This document shows positions 12,322-23,288 of a DNA stretch of 64,000 nt, one piece after another. Positions within the stretch are counted from its first letter, which is position 1. Each line of letters starts with the position of its first letter. The translations under genes were made by a program, and so were the position numbers. Below the pieces are notes generated by a model that was not told where the DNA came from, made no database searches, and worked only from the letters and a program-made list of their open reading frames with translations. The stretch spans positions 1,054,001 to 1,118,000 of the forward strand of contig JAPTOF010000017.1 in assembly GCA_028554755.1 (NCBI GenBank), in the 5' to 3' direction. The DNA comes from Cordia subcordata. Taxonomy: Eukaryota; Streptophyta; Magnoliopsida; Boraginales; Cordiaceae.

Positions 12322-13852
12322 CCATTATATATTGTATAACCCTTTTCCCTCCATCGTCTGTGCTTTGTTGAATATTCGACAATTTTTGCCTCTTAATTTT
12401 GAACATGGCTTGCTCTAACATTAATGCCTGGCTGGAGGCGTTAAATCTAATGCTACTAGGAGGCACCCTAGACATGTTTATATTCCATTTGTTTTCCTTA
12501 TTTTCCTTTTCTTTTATTTTCTTTTAGTAGTTTAGTTCTCTTGATTTTCATTTTCTTCTCCCTTGTTTTCTTTTTCACCCCCTAGTGTTGATCCTTAATT
12601 CTATCATTTCCCCTTTTGTATACACCTTGTTTATCCTTTCACGATGCCAATGCAAGCGTGCATGGCAATGCTATTAATCATATGCTTTAAGTGTTTGTAG
12701 TTTGTTGAGAAATAGGGATTAGTAGATGAATCGTTATCCATTGGCATTAGAGAGCTTCAAATAATGCAAGGTCGTCTCTATTCTTTCTCTACTTGTCCCT
12801 TTATATCTACCCCATCCCCACTACCCTTACTTGCTTTGTATTGCCTATTTGCTTGTTCATGCTTTTATTCTATTTGCTTAAGGACAAGTAAAGTTTACGT
12901 TTAAAGGTGTGGGAGTTTGGTTTTTATTTTTTTATGCTTTATTAGGGTAGATTGCATAATGTTTGTAAAAATTGTGAAAATTTTTCAATTTTGATGCAAA
13001 TAAAGTTGTTTATTTCTTGGTTGATCAATGTGCTATTATGATTGACTCATTTGATTGTTGAATATGAGAAGCATTGTGGCTAAGTGAATGCAGTGGATTG
13101 AAAATTGGGTCTTGGAAGGGATGCCCTTGAAAGTTGTAGAGAATAAGGACCTTTAAGAATGCCACATGTAGCCACCTCATAGCTTGACAGGAAAAAGTGA
13201 AGGAAAAAAAGGGTTGTTGATGTGAGTGTCCCTTTCTTGATTGGTTCTTCTTTGATGTGCCTTAACTTGTCTGTTTCTTTTCTTTTTGTTATACAATGCA
13301 AAGTATGAAAAATCCAAAAAAAAATTAAAAAAGGCAAAAAAGTGCAAAAAGATGAGAAAAGAAGTTGAAAAATTAAAAAAAATAAAAAAAGAGAAAAACT
13401 GAAAAGCACCAAAAGGTTTGGTGAATAAGTGCATAAGTGACATAATTTCAACTTAGCACAAGCTATCCTCTTTATAGATATAAGAATAAGGCTTTTTTAA
13501 GCCATTGCGTTTATATATTATGTTTTCTTGTCTTTGAGGTTTTGTGCATATTTGAGAGGCCATATTAGTTTAGAGGGCACGAAATATCAACATCTTATGT
13601 GCAAGAGTTTGAATCCTAGACTTGTGATGGTTTGGCTATTCGGGAAGTTCCCACAAGGTTCGAGGCCTTTTATAAGTAGAGGGGGGATCCAAAGAGGCTT
13701 AGAGATCTCTCCATAATAGGAATTCCCCCTTCATGCTTCTTAGGCTAACCTTGATAGTGAGTCAATCCTTTAGGTAACCCTTTGCATCGACCTAGAAACA
13801 AACTTAAGATTGGGTTTGCTTGGGGACAAGGAAGAAGAAGGTTTATGGGTAT
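12322..13852 (+). mobile_element. Truncated Athila-like internal region (copy B), sharing LTR4
   Basis: From about 12322 it parallels 19909-21428 in order and content: the post-pol motif (TGCTACTAGGAGGCACC, near 12451), the first hairpin/PPT module (12880-12915), A-rich strings near 13310-13400, the second module, and GGTAT just before the LTR. No coding region remains. The left end has no LTR, so this is a truncated 3' part whose 3' LTR doubles as the 5' LTR of the next element. Confidence 0.75.
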
Positions 13853-15724
13853 TAATGTATTGGTTTCATGTTTGGTTTTACATTATATTTCTATATCTAT
13901 TTAGAGGTGTTCTGCACTCATTAGATGGCCTTAGTATAGTATTTATTCTATACTTGAGCATACAAATATATAAGTGTACACATAAGAGTTTATAGGAAAA
14001 GTACTACACTTAGTGCTTATTTCATGCACTTTAGGTGAGAATTGATGCAATGCTTAGAATGGATTGAAGAGGTTAACTGAGTGACCAAGCTTGCGAAAGG
14101 GTTTTGAGGCCAAAAAGGGCAAGGAAAGAAAGTTTGAAGGTATGGGGATGAAGCTTAGAGCAATCGGGAGCAACCGGAGCGAAAATAGTCAAGAATTAGA
14201 GCATTGGCAAAAGACACCAGCAGTTCCAGAGGGCAAGCATTTCTTGCCAATCACCTTGTCTCCAGAGCCGATCGACCGGCAACACGCTGCAACTATTTAA
14301 AATGCCCAATTTTGCTACAATTTTCATCATCTTTCACCTCATATTCACACACCCACTTCCGAAAGCCCTAAACCCCCCTCACATACACATACTTCTAAAC
14401 ACATTTTAGAACTAGGAATCAAGCATCTAAGAGGACCAAATACAAGGATTTGGGCATAACTCTTGGTTTGTAAAGATATGGCTTTACATAAAAGGGTAGC
14501 TTCTTCGTCTCTTTTCTATCCTAAGTTAATGTATATATGATTAGAGCCATGTATGTGATTTACTCTTTATTATGGATGATTATTACAATATGGTTATGGG
14601 TATTTGATGGATTTATATATATATACACACACATATACATATATAAATACACACATATACATATATATATTCACACACATATATATACATATATATATAC
14701 ACACATACATACATATATATATGCATGTACTTAGGGTTTTGATTAGCAAATTTACATTCATGTCAATGTGTTTGTAGAAATATCTCAATGATGTTGCATA
14801 TGTATATTGAAGTCTATTTTGCTATATAACCATTTCTAAATCATTATGCTAGCATGTCTATGTGTTTGTGTGGTGATTACATGAAGTGGGTATCACTATA
14901 TACATGTCTATGTGCATGTTCGCATACTTAATAGCATAATAGCTTCTATTGCTTAAATTGGCATAATCTAAGTATGTTTATGCTTAGTAGTAGGATAAGC
15001 CGATATATCCTTGAATGCCATTGCCTATATATGTATGTTTTATGCGTAATTGTTAATTTTCACTATTGTGATAATGATCGATGGTGCGTAACTAGTGGCT
15101 AGCCTAGGTTGAGTCTCCCTTAGCTTTAAATCTAGCTAATAGGTTTCAGGGTAGGTTAATCAACCTCAGATAGACTAGGTCTTGGCTCTAAATCCAGCCA
15201 ACGGTTTAGACGCTAGGGTTAGATCAATCTAAGTCACCTAGAATCTTAACTAGCTAGCCCTATGGCCCTAAGTCAAAAAGACCACATTGTAGCTCTAGGT
15301 TAGTCAACGCCTAGGGACAGACCCGCAATGTGGCTTAGGGTATATTAGGAGTTTAAACAAGAGCAACCAAGTTTAATCCATCAAGCAACCCTAACAAAAA
15401 GTAGTAATCATTCATTTGCAAGACGTAATCACTCTATTCCCCTATTTCAACGTGTTAGAATCCCTTTAGATCGCTTGGTTCCTTCATCACACACACATAC
15501 TACCCTTTTATTTCATTGTCTTTAGCTTAGATTTATCTTTTTCGAGCTCCCCTCAAATATCATAGTTTAGGAACCCAACACATAGCTTCTTAGGATGCAC
15601 ATAGCTTACGACACCTTACACGTTAAGCCTCCCATGGATTCGACCTCGTATCCATACATACCATACTACACATGACCTGTGTATTTGTGGCCTATTTAGG
15701 CTTGTACTTACGAATAGCATATCA
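13853..15724 (+). mobile_element. LTR4: 3' LTR of copy B and 5' LTR of the next element
   Basis: It starts TAATGTATTGG (TGATGTGTTGG with G-to-A changes) and ends AGCATATCA; 1872 bp. Left flank GGTAT is the polypurine end, identical to the flank of LTR6. The right flank is a primer binding site. A TA/CA microsatellite lies at about 14613-14730. Only one GATCGACCGGC remnant (14268-14281) lies before TATTTAAAA. Hairpins are at 15120-15139 (TTAGCT/AGCTAA) and 15182-15201 (TTGGCT/AGCCAA). Confidence 0.88.
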
Positions 15725-15730
15725 AGTTTT

Positions 15731-15747
15731 TAGTGCCGTTGTCATGG
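15731..15747 (+). other. Primer binding site, tRNA-Asp type (decayed)
   Basis: TAGTGCCGTTGTCATGG lies 6 bp after the LTR4 end. It matches the Athila PBS form TGGCGCCGTTG(C/T)CGGGG with mostly C/G-to-T/A changes. The minus-strand element has the better preserved counterpart at 37491-37509. Confidence 0.7.
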
Positions 15748-15867
15748 AGGCAAAGGTTGCTTGGTTTCTTTGTTTTTATGTGTCTTACCTTGTTACGTGT
15801 TGTTTTATCTTTTCTTTTCATGTTTTCTTTATTTTGATTAATAAAAGAAATATTCAAAAAAATTGTT

Positions 15868-17525
15868 GAGCATTGTGAAGAGGTTTACACATGTCAATTA
15901 ATCATGAATAATCCTAATACTTCATGGTAGTCACTTGTATCCTCCTTCCTAATACCCAAATGTGTTCCTAATGTTTACCGCTTGTGTGGAAGTTGTTGGC
16001 ATAGAAACATTTGTTGTCCCCATGATAATCCCCAATCTAGGGCTAATACCAACTATGAGCCATATAGTCATGCATTATCTCATACATCTTTATTTAGAAA
16101 TCATGACTATTAGGATGCATATTCTTGTTATTGCAATCATTGTGGAAGCTATGCTCATTTTTCTAATGCTTGTCCTACCTTTCACCATAGTTCCCAATTG
16201 CATACAATGCCTAAAGCCCCTGGGAATCATATGCCCATACACGCATCTTCATCCTATTATCATGATTCTAGGGAGCAATATTATGCATTTTCATATTAGG
16301 GTCAAGATGACTCTTCATTCAGTAAACCTCCTTGCATTGAGAGTTCATCCTTCACACCATTTTTTCCCACCCACCCATCCTTTTAGTCCTACAATGGTTG
16401 TGCTTATAGTGACCCCAATCAAGATGTTTACCATTTTCACTGGATCAAACACTTTTTTGTTATGTCTACATTCTCGGACCAATTAAGTCAAATGCATGAG
16501 CAATCCTAATCTATCCTTCGATCTAATCAAGAGGAACTAGAGAGTTTGAAGTGAGACACCAAATCTCTAGGTGAGCACTTGAAAAGAATGGTTGAGAGTG
16601 TGCAACTCATCAGCAAGAATTTTTAGATGCCTTTAGACTGAGTCGAAGGGATAGAAATGAGACCTAATGATGAGGTGACTAGGGATAAAAACGATGGTAC
16701 GTTGGAGAGACAATTAGAAAAAGAGGTTAATGGAGAGGAAACATCATGTAGTAAGGATGAGGATGAGCTTGATAGTAGTTTGGTTTTTGATGATTCTTAT
16801 GGATATGTTTTAGAGGAAATAGTACCCTATCCTCCTAAGCTTTCAACGTCCTCCATTGAGTTGCATGAGCCTATCCCTTCTTCTCATCCCACACTTCACA
16901 CACCCTTGGAGGTAGAATCACATAGGCATAGCACTCATTTGCATTTTAAGTCCTTATTTAGAGAGTCTACGTACACACCTCCCTTGAGCATTCATTCATC
17001 CATGACCTAAAATCCTTTGAGTCCCCATTGTCCCATCCATGTATGCCTACCCCGTATAAAGAGTATGATGGTGAGATGACACCTACTAGCAATGAACGTA
17101 TGGATGAATGTGATGAGACTTTAGCTAGTGAAGATTTAGAGTCATCCATTAGGGAAAACAAGACATAAATTTCAGAGGTTTTAGATGATAAGTCTCTTGG
17201 GGTTAAGAATCATTGTGTTGAGACAAGTAGCAACTCTAAGAAGATGCCTAAGAAAGAAATTGGTGTACCTGGAAGAATGATCTATGAGTCTCTTTGGATG
17301 TTTGATGATTCTTTATTAGAGAAAGAACCCATTAGGATTGAATCCACCCTTCGTGAGGAGTTGGAGCGGCTTAGGCTTAATCATGATCTATCTTGTAGAG
17401 AGAAAAGTATAGTGCTTTCATTTTCTTCACCTTTGACCTTCCTTCTCCAAGTATCACTCCTACTCCTCTTTCTCATTCTGCTGAGCCTTCCTCTTTGGAG
17501 TTCACATTTGTGCCTCCTAGTTTAA
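15868..17525 (+). pseudogene. Gag-like ORF of a deleted (LARD-like) Athila-type element
   Basis: Frame 1 from about 15868 to 17010, then frame 3 from 17043 to 17525, gives one long low-complexity acidic protein with several stops and one frameshift near 17020-17040. A retroviral-type zinc knuckle CX2CX4HX4C (CNHCGSYAHFSNAC) is encoded at 16132-16173. A helical, probably coiled-coil segment (EELESLK...EHLKRMVESVQL) follows near 16530-16610, then an acidic tail. Most stops are TAG or TAA where CAG or CAA would continue the frame. No protease, RT or integrase follows, so the element depended on others. Zinc knuckle and frame are seen; the gag role is inferred from these and from the position just after LTR and PBS. 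Confidence 0.65.
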
Positions 17526-17694
17526 AACACTTTCATCCAGGGTTACAAAGCACTTCTCCCATGTTGTACTCAAATGACCTATCTTTCACCCATGGGGAGG
17601 GTATGTTTCTAGCCCTTGACTATGAAAAAAAGGATATGGGATGGCTAGTTAAAGAGCACATGGGGTATGATCTTCTATGTTTATGCATGACACC
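17526..17694 (+). other. Internal region of the deleted element, left of the LTR5 insertion
   Basis: Degraded continuation of the gag-like region (a further short open frame reaches 17755 only by entering LTR5). Ends with the target duplication ACACC at 17690-17694. Confidence 0.5.
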
Positions 17695-19827
17695 TGATGT
17701 GTTTGTTTTGTGTGTTTATATTTTGCAATTATATACTTGTTTTGAGGTGTTTTAAGCTTCATTTGATGCATTAGTTTAACATTTAGGTCATACTTATGCA
17801 TATTAGAGTTTACATTTTCATAGTTGAAGTTAAGACTTAAATGCTACACTAATGCGCGTTTATTACTTGTTTTAGGTGTGATTTGAAGAGATAATTAGAG
17901 CTTAATTGATGGTACTTGGTGTGTGGAACTAAGCCAAGGGTGTTTTGGACGCAAAGGAATGACGAAAAGTGCTTTTGGAAATGGCCGGAAGAAAGAAGGA
18001 GCGACTAAGGCGAAACTAAGCGCAACATGAGCCAAATTCGGATCTTGCAACCTAAAAAGGACATGGACAAATTTTGGATACATTTTAGGGTGCAAAATAT
18101 GGCTTGGGAGATCCCCCACGATGATACAAACCCATAGAAAAAAATAGTGCACGAATCGGAGCTAAAACGAGCAAGATATCACCATTTTACTATCAAGATC
18201 GGTTAGCATCTGTCAAGGCCGGACAACCAAGCCGGTCGACCGGCTAGGTCAACCGGCCAGATCAGAACCTGGGCCAATTTTGGCTGGACGACTTAGGCCC
18301 AAAGCCGGTCGACCGGTTGGGCCCCCGGCTGGACGCGTTGAAAGCTTTATTTAAGCCACTTTTCAACCCTTTTTGAAAGGGAACAACACCTAAATCAAAC
18401 ACCCATTTCCCTAAACCTAAAATCCACCAAAAATCACCTCACACACTCACTTCTAAACACATTTAACACTTGGAATCAAGGATCTAAGAGGATCAAACAC
18501 TAGGATTTGGGGCATAGCTCATGGTTTGTAAAGCTTGGCTATGGATAGAAGGGTATCTCTCTTTTATCCTGAGTCTAATTATGTTTAATTAGAGCTATGT
18601 AGGGTGATTATATCTTGTATTTGTGGATTGATTACTACTTTATATTAATGGAAACTTGATGGATTTATGTATATATGTCTTATGCTTATGGCTTCAAAGG
18701 CTGTTTTACATACATGTCTATGTGTTTGTTGAAATGCCTCAATGATGTAGCATATATATATTGAAGTCTATTGTGCTATTAACCATTTCTAAATCATTAT
18801 GCTAGTAGGTCTATATGTTTGTGTAGTGACTACATGAAGTGGGTATGACTATATACATGTCTATGTGTGTGTTAGCATACTTAATAGCATAACTAGCTTC
18901 TATTGCATACATGTCGGGTGCTATTGCTTAAATTGGCGTAATCTAAACATGTCTATGTGTTTAGTAGTAGAATATACCGGTGTATTCTCAAATGCCATGC
19001 CCTAGATGTGTTTGCCATGAGCTTTAATGTCAATTTCTGCTAATTGTGATGCGATCGATGGTGCACAACTAGTATCTAGCCTAGGTCGAGTCCCCTTTGG
19101 CTTTAAATCCAGCCAATAGGAGTCCGGATAGGTTTAGATGACCTTAGTCCACTTAGGAAGGCTAGTTAGTCCACCCTAACACCCTAGGTTCATAAGGACC
19201 ACGCTGTAGCTCTGAGTGAGGTGAAGCTTAGGGACGGACTCGCACCGAGTCCTAAGGCCAGACTGGGGAACTAATTAGAAGACTAAGTGCTAGGGTTAGA
19301 TCGATCTACACTCCCCTAGAATCTTATTGGCTAGCCCTAATTCCTAAGTCATAAAGACCACGCCGTACTGCTAGACATCGCCACCTAGGGATGGACCCGC
19401 ACTGAGGCTTAGGGTACCAATTAGGAGGCTAATTATAGGTCTAGATTAGAGCATTTAGTTTAATCCATCAAGTAACCCTAGAAAGACGTAGTAATCACCA
19501 TAAACAAGATGTAATCACCTTAGTCTCCCATTTCCAACGTTTGAATCCCCTTAGATCGCTTGATTTCCCCATCACACATATACGCGCTACCTTTTTATTT
19601 AATTGTTCTTAGATTAGGTTTACTTTTCCCGAGTTCCCCTCAAACCAAAAACACCAAAAAAAATTGTAGTTAGGACCCCAACAAGTAGCTCTTTAGGATG
19701 CACTTAGCTTAGAATACCATACACATTAGGCCTCCCCGTGGATTCGACCCTGCACTCGCACACACCGTACTACACACGACCCGTGCGCTTGCGGGCTATT
19801 TAGGCTTGTGCTCAATTAGTGATATCA
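17695..19827 (+). mobile_element. Solo LTR (LTR5), longest copy, with internal duplication
   Basis: It starts TGATGTGTTTG and ends TGATATCA, with the target duplication ACACC at 17690-17694 and 19828-19832. At 2133 bp it is about 260 bp longer than LTR3 or LTR4. Part of the excess is a second copy of the CATAA(G/A)GACCACGC...CTAGGGA module (near 19190-19250 and 19345-19420). Palindromes occupy 18229-18336, before TTTATTTAAG. A perfect GGACTCG-CAC-CGAGTCC hairpin is at 19236-19252. Confidence 0.92.
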
Positions 19828-21428
19828 ACACCTTTCACACGTGCACATGTTCTCATTTGGTAGTTCAGTATGGGAATTAGGAAAGGGGTGCATTATGCAT
19901 ACTTTACCCCATTATATATTGCATAACCATTTTCCCTTTATCATCTATGCTTTGTTGAATATCTGGCAATTTGTCCCTCTTAATTTTAAACATGGCTTGC
20001 TCTAACATTAGTGCTTGGCTAGAGGCGTTAAATTTAGCGCTACTAGAAGGCACCTTAGACATGTTTATATTCCATTTACTTTCCTTGTTCTCCTTTTCTT
20101 TTATTTTCTCTTTGTAGTTTAGTTCTCTTGACTTTCATTTTCCTTTCCCCTGTTTTCTTTTTCACCCTCCTAAGTGTTGATCCTCAATTCTATCATTTCC
20201 TCTTTTGTATACACCTTGTTTATCTTTTGATGATGTCAATGTGAGCTCGGATGGAAATGCTACTAATCATGTGCTTTAAGTGTTCATAATTTGTTGAGAA
20301 ACAAGGATTAGGAGTTGAATCATTATCCATTGGCATCAGAGAGCTTCAAAGAATGCAAGGTTGTATCTATCCTTTCTTCACTTGTCCCCTTATATCTACC
20401 CCGTCCCCACCTCCCTTACTGGCTTTGTATTGCCTATCTGCTTGTTCGTGCTTTTGTTATATTTGCTTGAGGACAAGCAAAGTTTAGGTTTGGAGGTGTA
20501 GGAGTTTGGTTTTATTATTTTATGCTTTATTAGGGTAGATTGCATAATGTTTGTAAAAATGGTGAACAATTTTCAATTTCGATGCATATAGAGTTGTTTA
20601 TTTCTGGGTTGATCATTATGCTAGCCATTGTGATTAACTCAATTAATTGTTGAATATGGGAAGCATAGTGGGGAAGTGAATAGAGTGGACTAAAAACCGT
20701 GTCTTAGAGGGGATGCCTTTGAAAGTTGTGAGAAGGGAGGACCTTTAAGAATGCCTCTTGTAGCCACCCCATAGCTTGGGAGGAAAAAGTGAAGGGAAAA
20801 AAAAGGTTGTTGATGTGACTACTCCTTCCTTTCTTTTTTTATATGCCTTAGCTTTTCTTTTTCTTTTCTTTTTGTTATACAATGCAAACTATGAAAATCC
20901 AAAAAATTGAAAAAGGAAAAAACAATGCAAAAAGATGAGAAAAGAAGTTGAAAAATAAAAAAATTGAAAAAGAGAAAAAGTCAAAAGCACCAAAAAGTTT
21001 AATGAATAAGTGCATAAGTAACACAATGTCAACTTAGCACAAGCTATCCTCTTCGTAGATATATGAATAGGGCTTTTTGAAGTCTTTGCATTTGTATATT
21101 CCCTTTTCTTGTCCATGAGGCTTTGTGTATGTTAGGAGGACATATTAGAGGGGGCACAAAATATCAGCATCCCGTGTACATGATTTAGAATCCTAGGCTT
21201 GTGGCGGTTTGGCTACTCAGGAAGTTTCCACAAGGTTTGAAGCCCTTTATAAGTAGATGAAGGATCCAAAGAGGCTTAGGGTTCTCTCCACAATAGGAAT
21301 TCCCCCTTCATACTTCTTAGGCTAACCTTGATAGTAAGTCAATCCCTTAGGTAACCCTTTGCATTGACCAAGAAAAAAACTTAAGATTGGGCTTCCTCGA
21401 GGACAAGCAAAGAGAAGGTTTGGGGTAT
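19828..21428 (+). mobile_element. 3' internal region of the deleted element
   Basis: After the second ACACC the internal region continues. From about 19911 it parallels copy B: post-pol motif near 20035, first GCTTGAGGACAAGC module near 20467-20510, A-rich strings at 20890-20990, and a second module (CTCGAGGACAAGCAAAGAGAAGG) before the LTR. No coding sequence. The GGTAT next to LTR6 equals that next to LTR4. Confidence 0.75.
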
Positions 21429-23288
21429 TGATGTGTTGGGTTCGTGTGTGGTTTTGCATTGTATTTCTATATCTATTTAGAGATGTTTTATACTCATTAG
21501 ATGGCCTTAGTATAGTATTTATTTGATACTTGAGCATACAAAGATTTAAGTGTACATAGAAGAGTTTATAGGAAAAATACTACACTAAGTGCTCATTTAA
21601 TGCATTTTAGGTGAGAATTGATACAACGCTTGGAATGGATTAAAGATGTTGATTGAATGGCCAAGATTGTGAAAGGGTTTCAAGGCCAAAGAGAGCAAGG
21701 AAAGAAGGTATGAAGGTGTAGGGATGAAGCTGGGAGAAATTGAGAGCAATCGGAGCGAAAAACGGTCAAGAAATAGAGCATAACCCTGGTTCTACCGGTC
21801 ACCCGTAGACTTTGCGGGTCGACCGGCAGAGGAGACTGGTAGTTCCAGAGAGTAAGCATTTCTTGTCGGTCACCTTGTCTTCGGTCGACCAGCAGAGCGC
21901 TGCAATTATTTAAAGAGCTCGATTTTGCTGCAATTTTCATCATCTTTCACCCCATATTCACACACCCACTTCCTAAAACCCTAAACCCACCTGAACCCAC
22001 CTCACACACACATTTCTAAACACATTTTAGCACTAGGAATCAAGCCTTTAAAAGGATTAAATACAAGGATTTAGGTATAGCTCTTGAATTGTAAAGATAT
22101 GGCTTTGTATAAAAGGGTAGCTTCTTTCTCTCTCTTTTATCCTAACTTAATATATGTTTGGTTAGAGCTATGTACGGTAATTTACTCTTGTATTATGGAT
22201 AATTATTACAATATTGTTATGGGTATTTGATGGATTTCTATATATATGCTTGTACTTAGGGTTTTGATTGGCAAAGTTATATTCATGTCTATGTGTTTGT
22301 AGAAATACCTCAATGACGTTGCATAAGTATATTGAAGTCTATTTTGCTATTAACCAATTCCAAATCATTATGCTAGCATGTCTATGTGTTTGTCTAGTGA
22401 TTACATGAAATGGGTGTGTCTATATACATGTCTATGTGTGCGTTAGCATACTTAATAGCATAAATAGCTTTTATTGCTTACATGTCAAGTGCTATTGCTT
22501 AAATTGACATAATCTATGTATGTCTATGTGCTTAGTAGTAGAATATGCCGATATGTCCTCGAATGCCATGCCCTAGATGTGTATGCTTCATGGTAATTGT
22601 TAATTTCTGCTATTGTGATGATGATCGATGGTGCATAACTAATGGCTAGCCTAGGTCAAGTCTCCCTTAGCTCTAAATCTAGCTATTGGGTTTCAGGGTA
22701 GGTAAATCAACCTTAGGCAAACTAGGTCTTGGCTTTAAATCCAGCTAACGGTTTAAACACTAGGGTTAGATAGATCTAACTCACCTAGAATCTTTGCTAG
22801 CTAGCCCTATGGCCCTAAATTATAAAGACCACGCTGTAGCTTTAGGTTAATCGATGCCTAAGGACAGACCCGCAATGAGGCTGAGGGTGTAAGTAAGAGG
22901 CTAATTAGGAGTCTAGACAAGAGCTACCAAGTCTAATCCTAACAAGAAGTAATAATCACCCGTTCAGAAGACGTAAACACCCTACTCTCCCATTTGCACG
23001 TGTTAGAATCTCCTTAGATTGCCTGATTCCCCCATCACAGACACACATTGCCCTTCTATTTCCTTGTCATTAGCTTAGATTTATCTTTCTCGAACTCCTC
23101 TAAAACCAAAAACCCAAAAATATCATAGTTTAGGTACCCAACGCATAGCTTCTTAAGACACACATAGCTTAGTACACCTTACACATTAGGCCTCCCCATA
23201 GATTCAACCCTGCACTTGCATACACGGTACTACACACAACCTGTGCGCTTGCAGGCTATTAAAGCTTGTGCTCACAAATAGCATATCA
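21429..23288 (+). mobile_element. 3' LTR (LTR6) of the deleted element
   Basis: It starts TGATGTGTTGGG and ends AGCATATCA; 1860 bp, close in length and text to LTR4. Palindrome remnants (GGTCGACC(G/A)GCAGAG) lie at about 21815-21900, upstream of TTATTTAAAG. Hairpin 22729-22748 has a TTGGCT/AGCTAA stem, that is, a G-T pair between the two forms seen elsewhere. The right flank is AAGAG. Confidence 0.87.

Noticed and set aside
13000..13460. Overlapping minus-strand Phe-rich frames
   Set aside because: They come from A-rich strings in the Athila 3' noncoding region read in reverse.
14537..14788. Open frames on both strands with Tyr/Ile/His repeats
   Set aside because: They are the translation of a TA/CA microsatellite in LTR4.
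16657..17010. Independent acidic protein gene
   Set aside because: It lies in the same frame as the upstream zinc-knuckle region, separated only by stops, within an LTR element.
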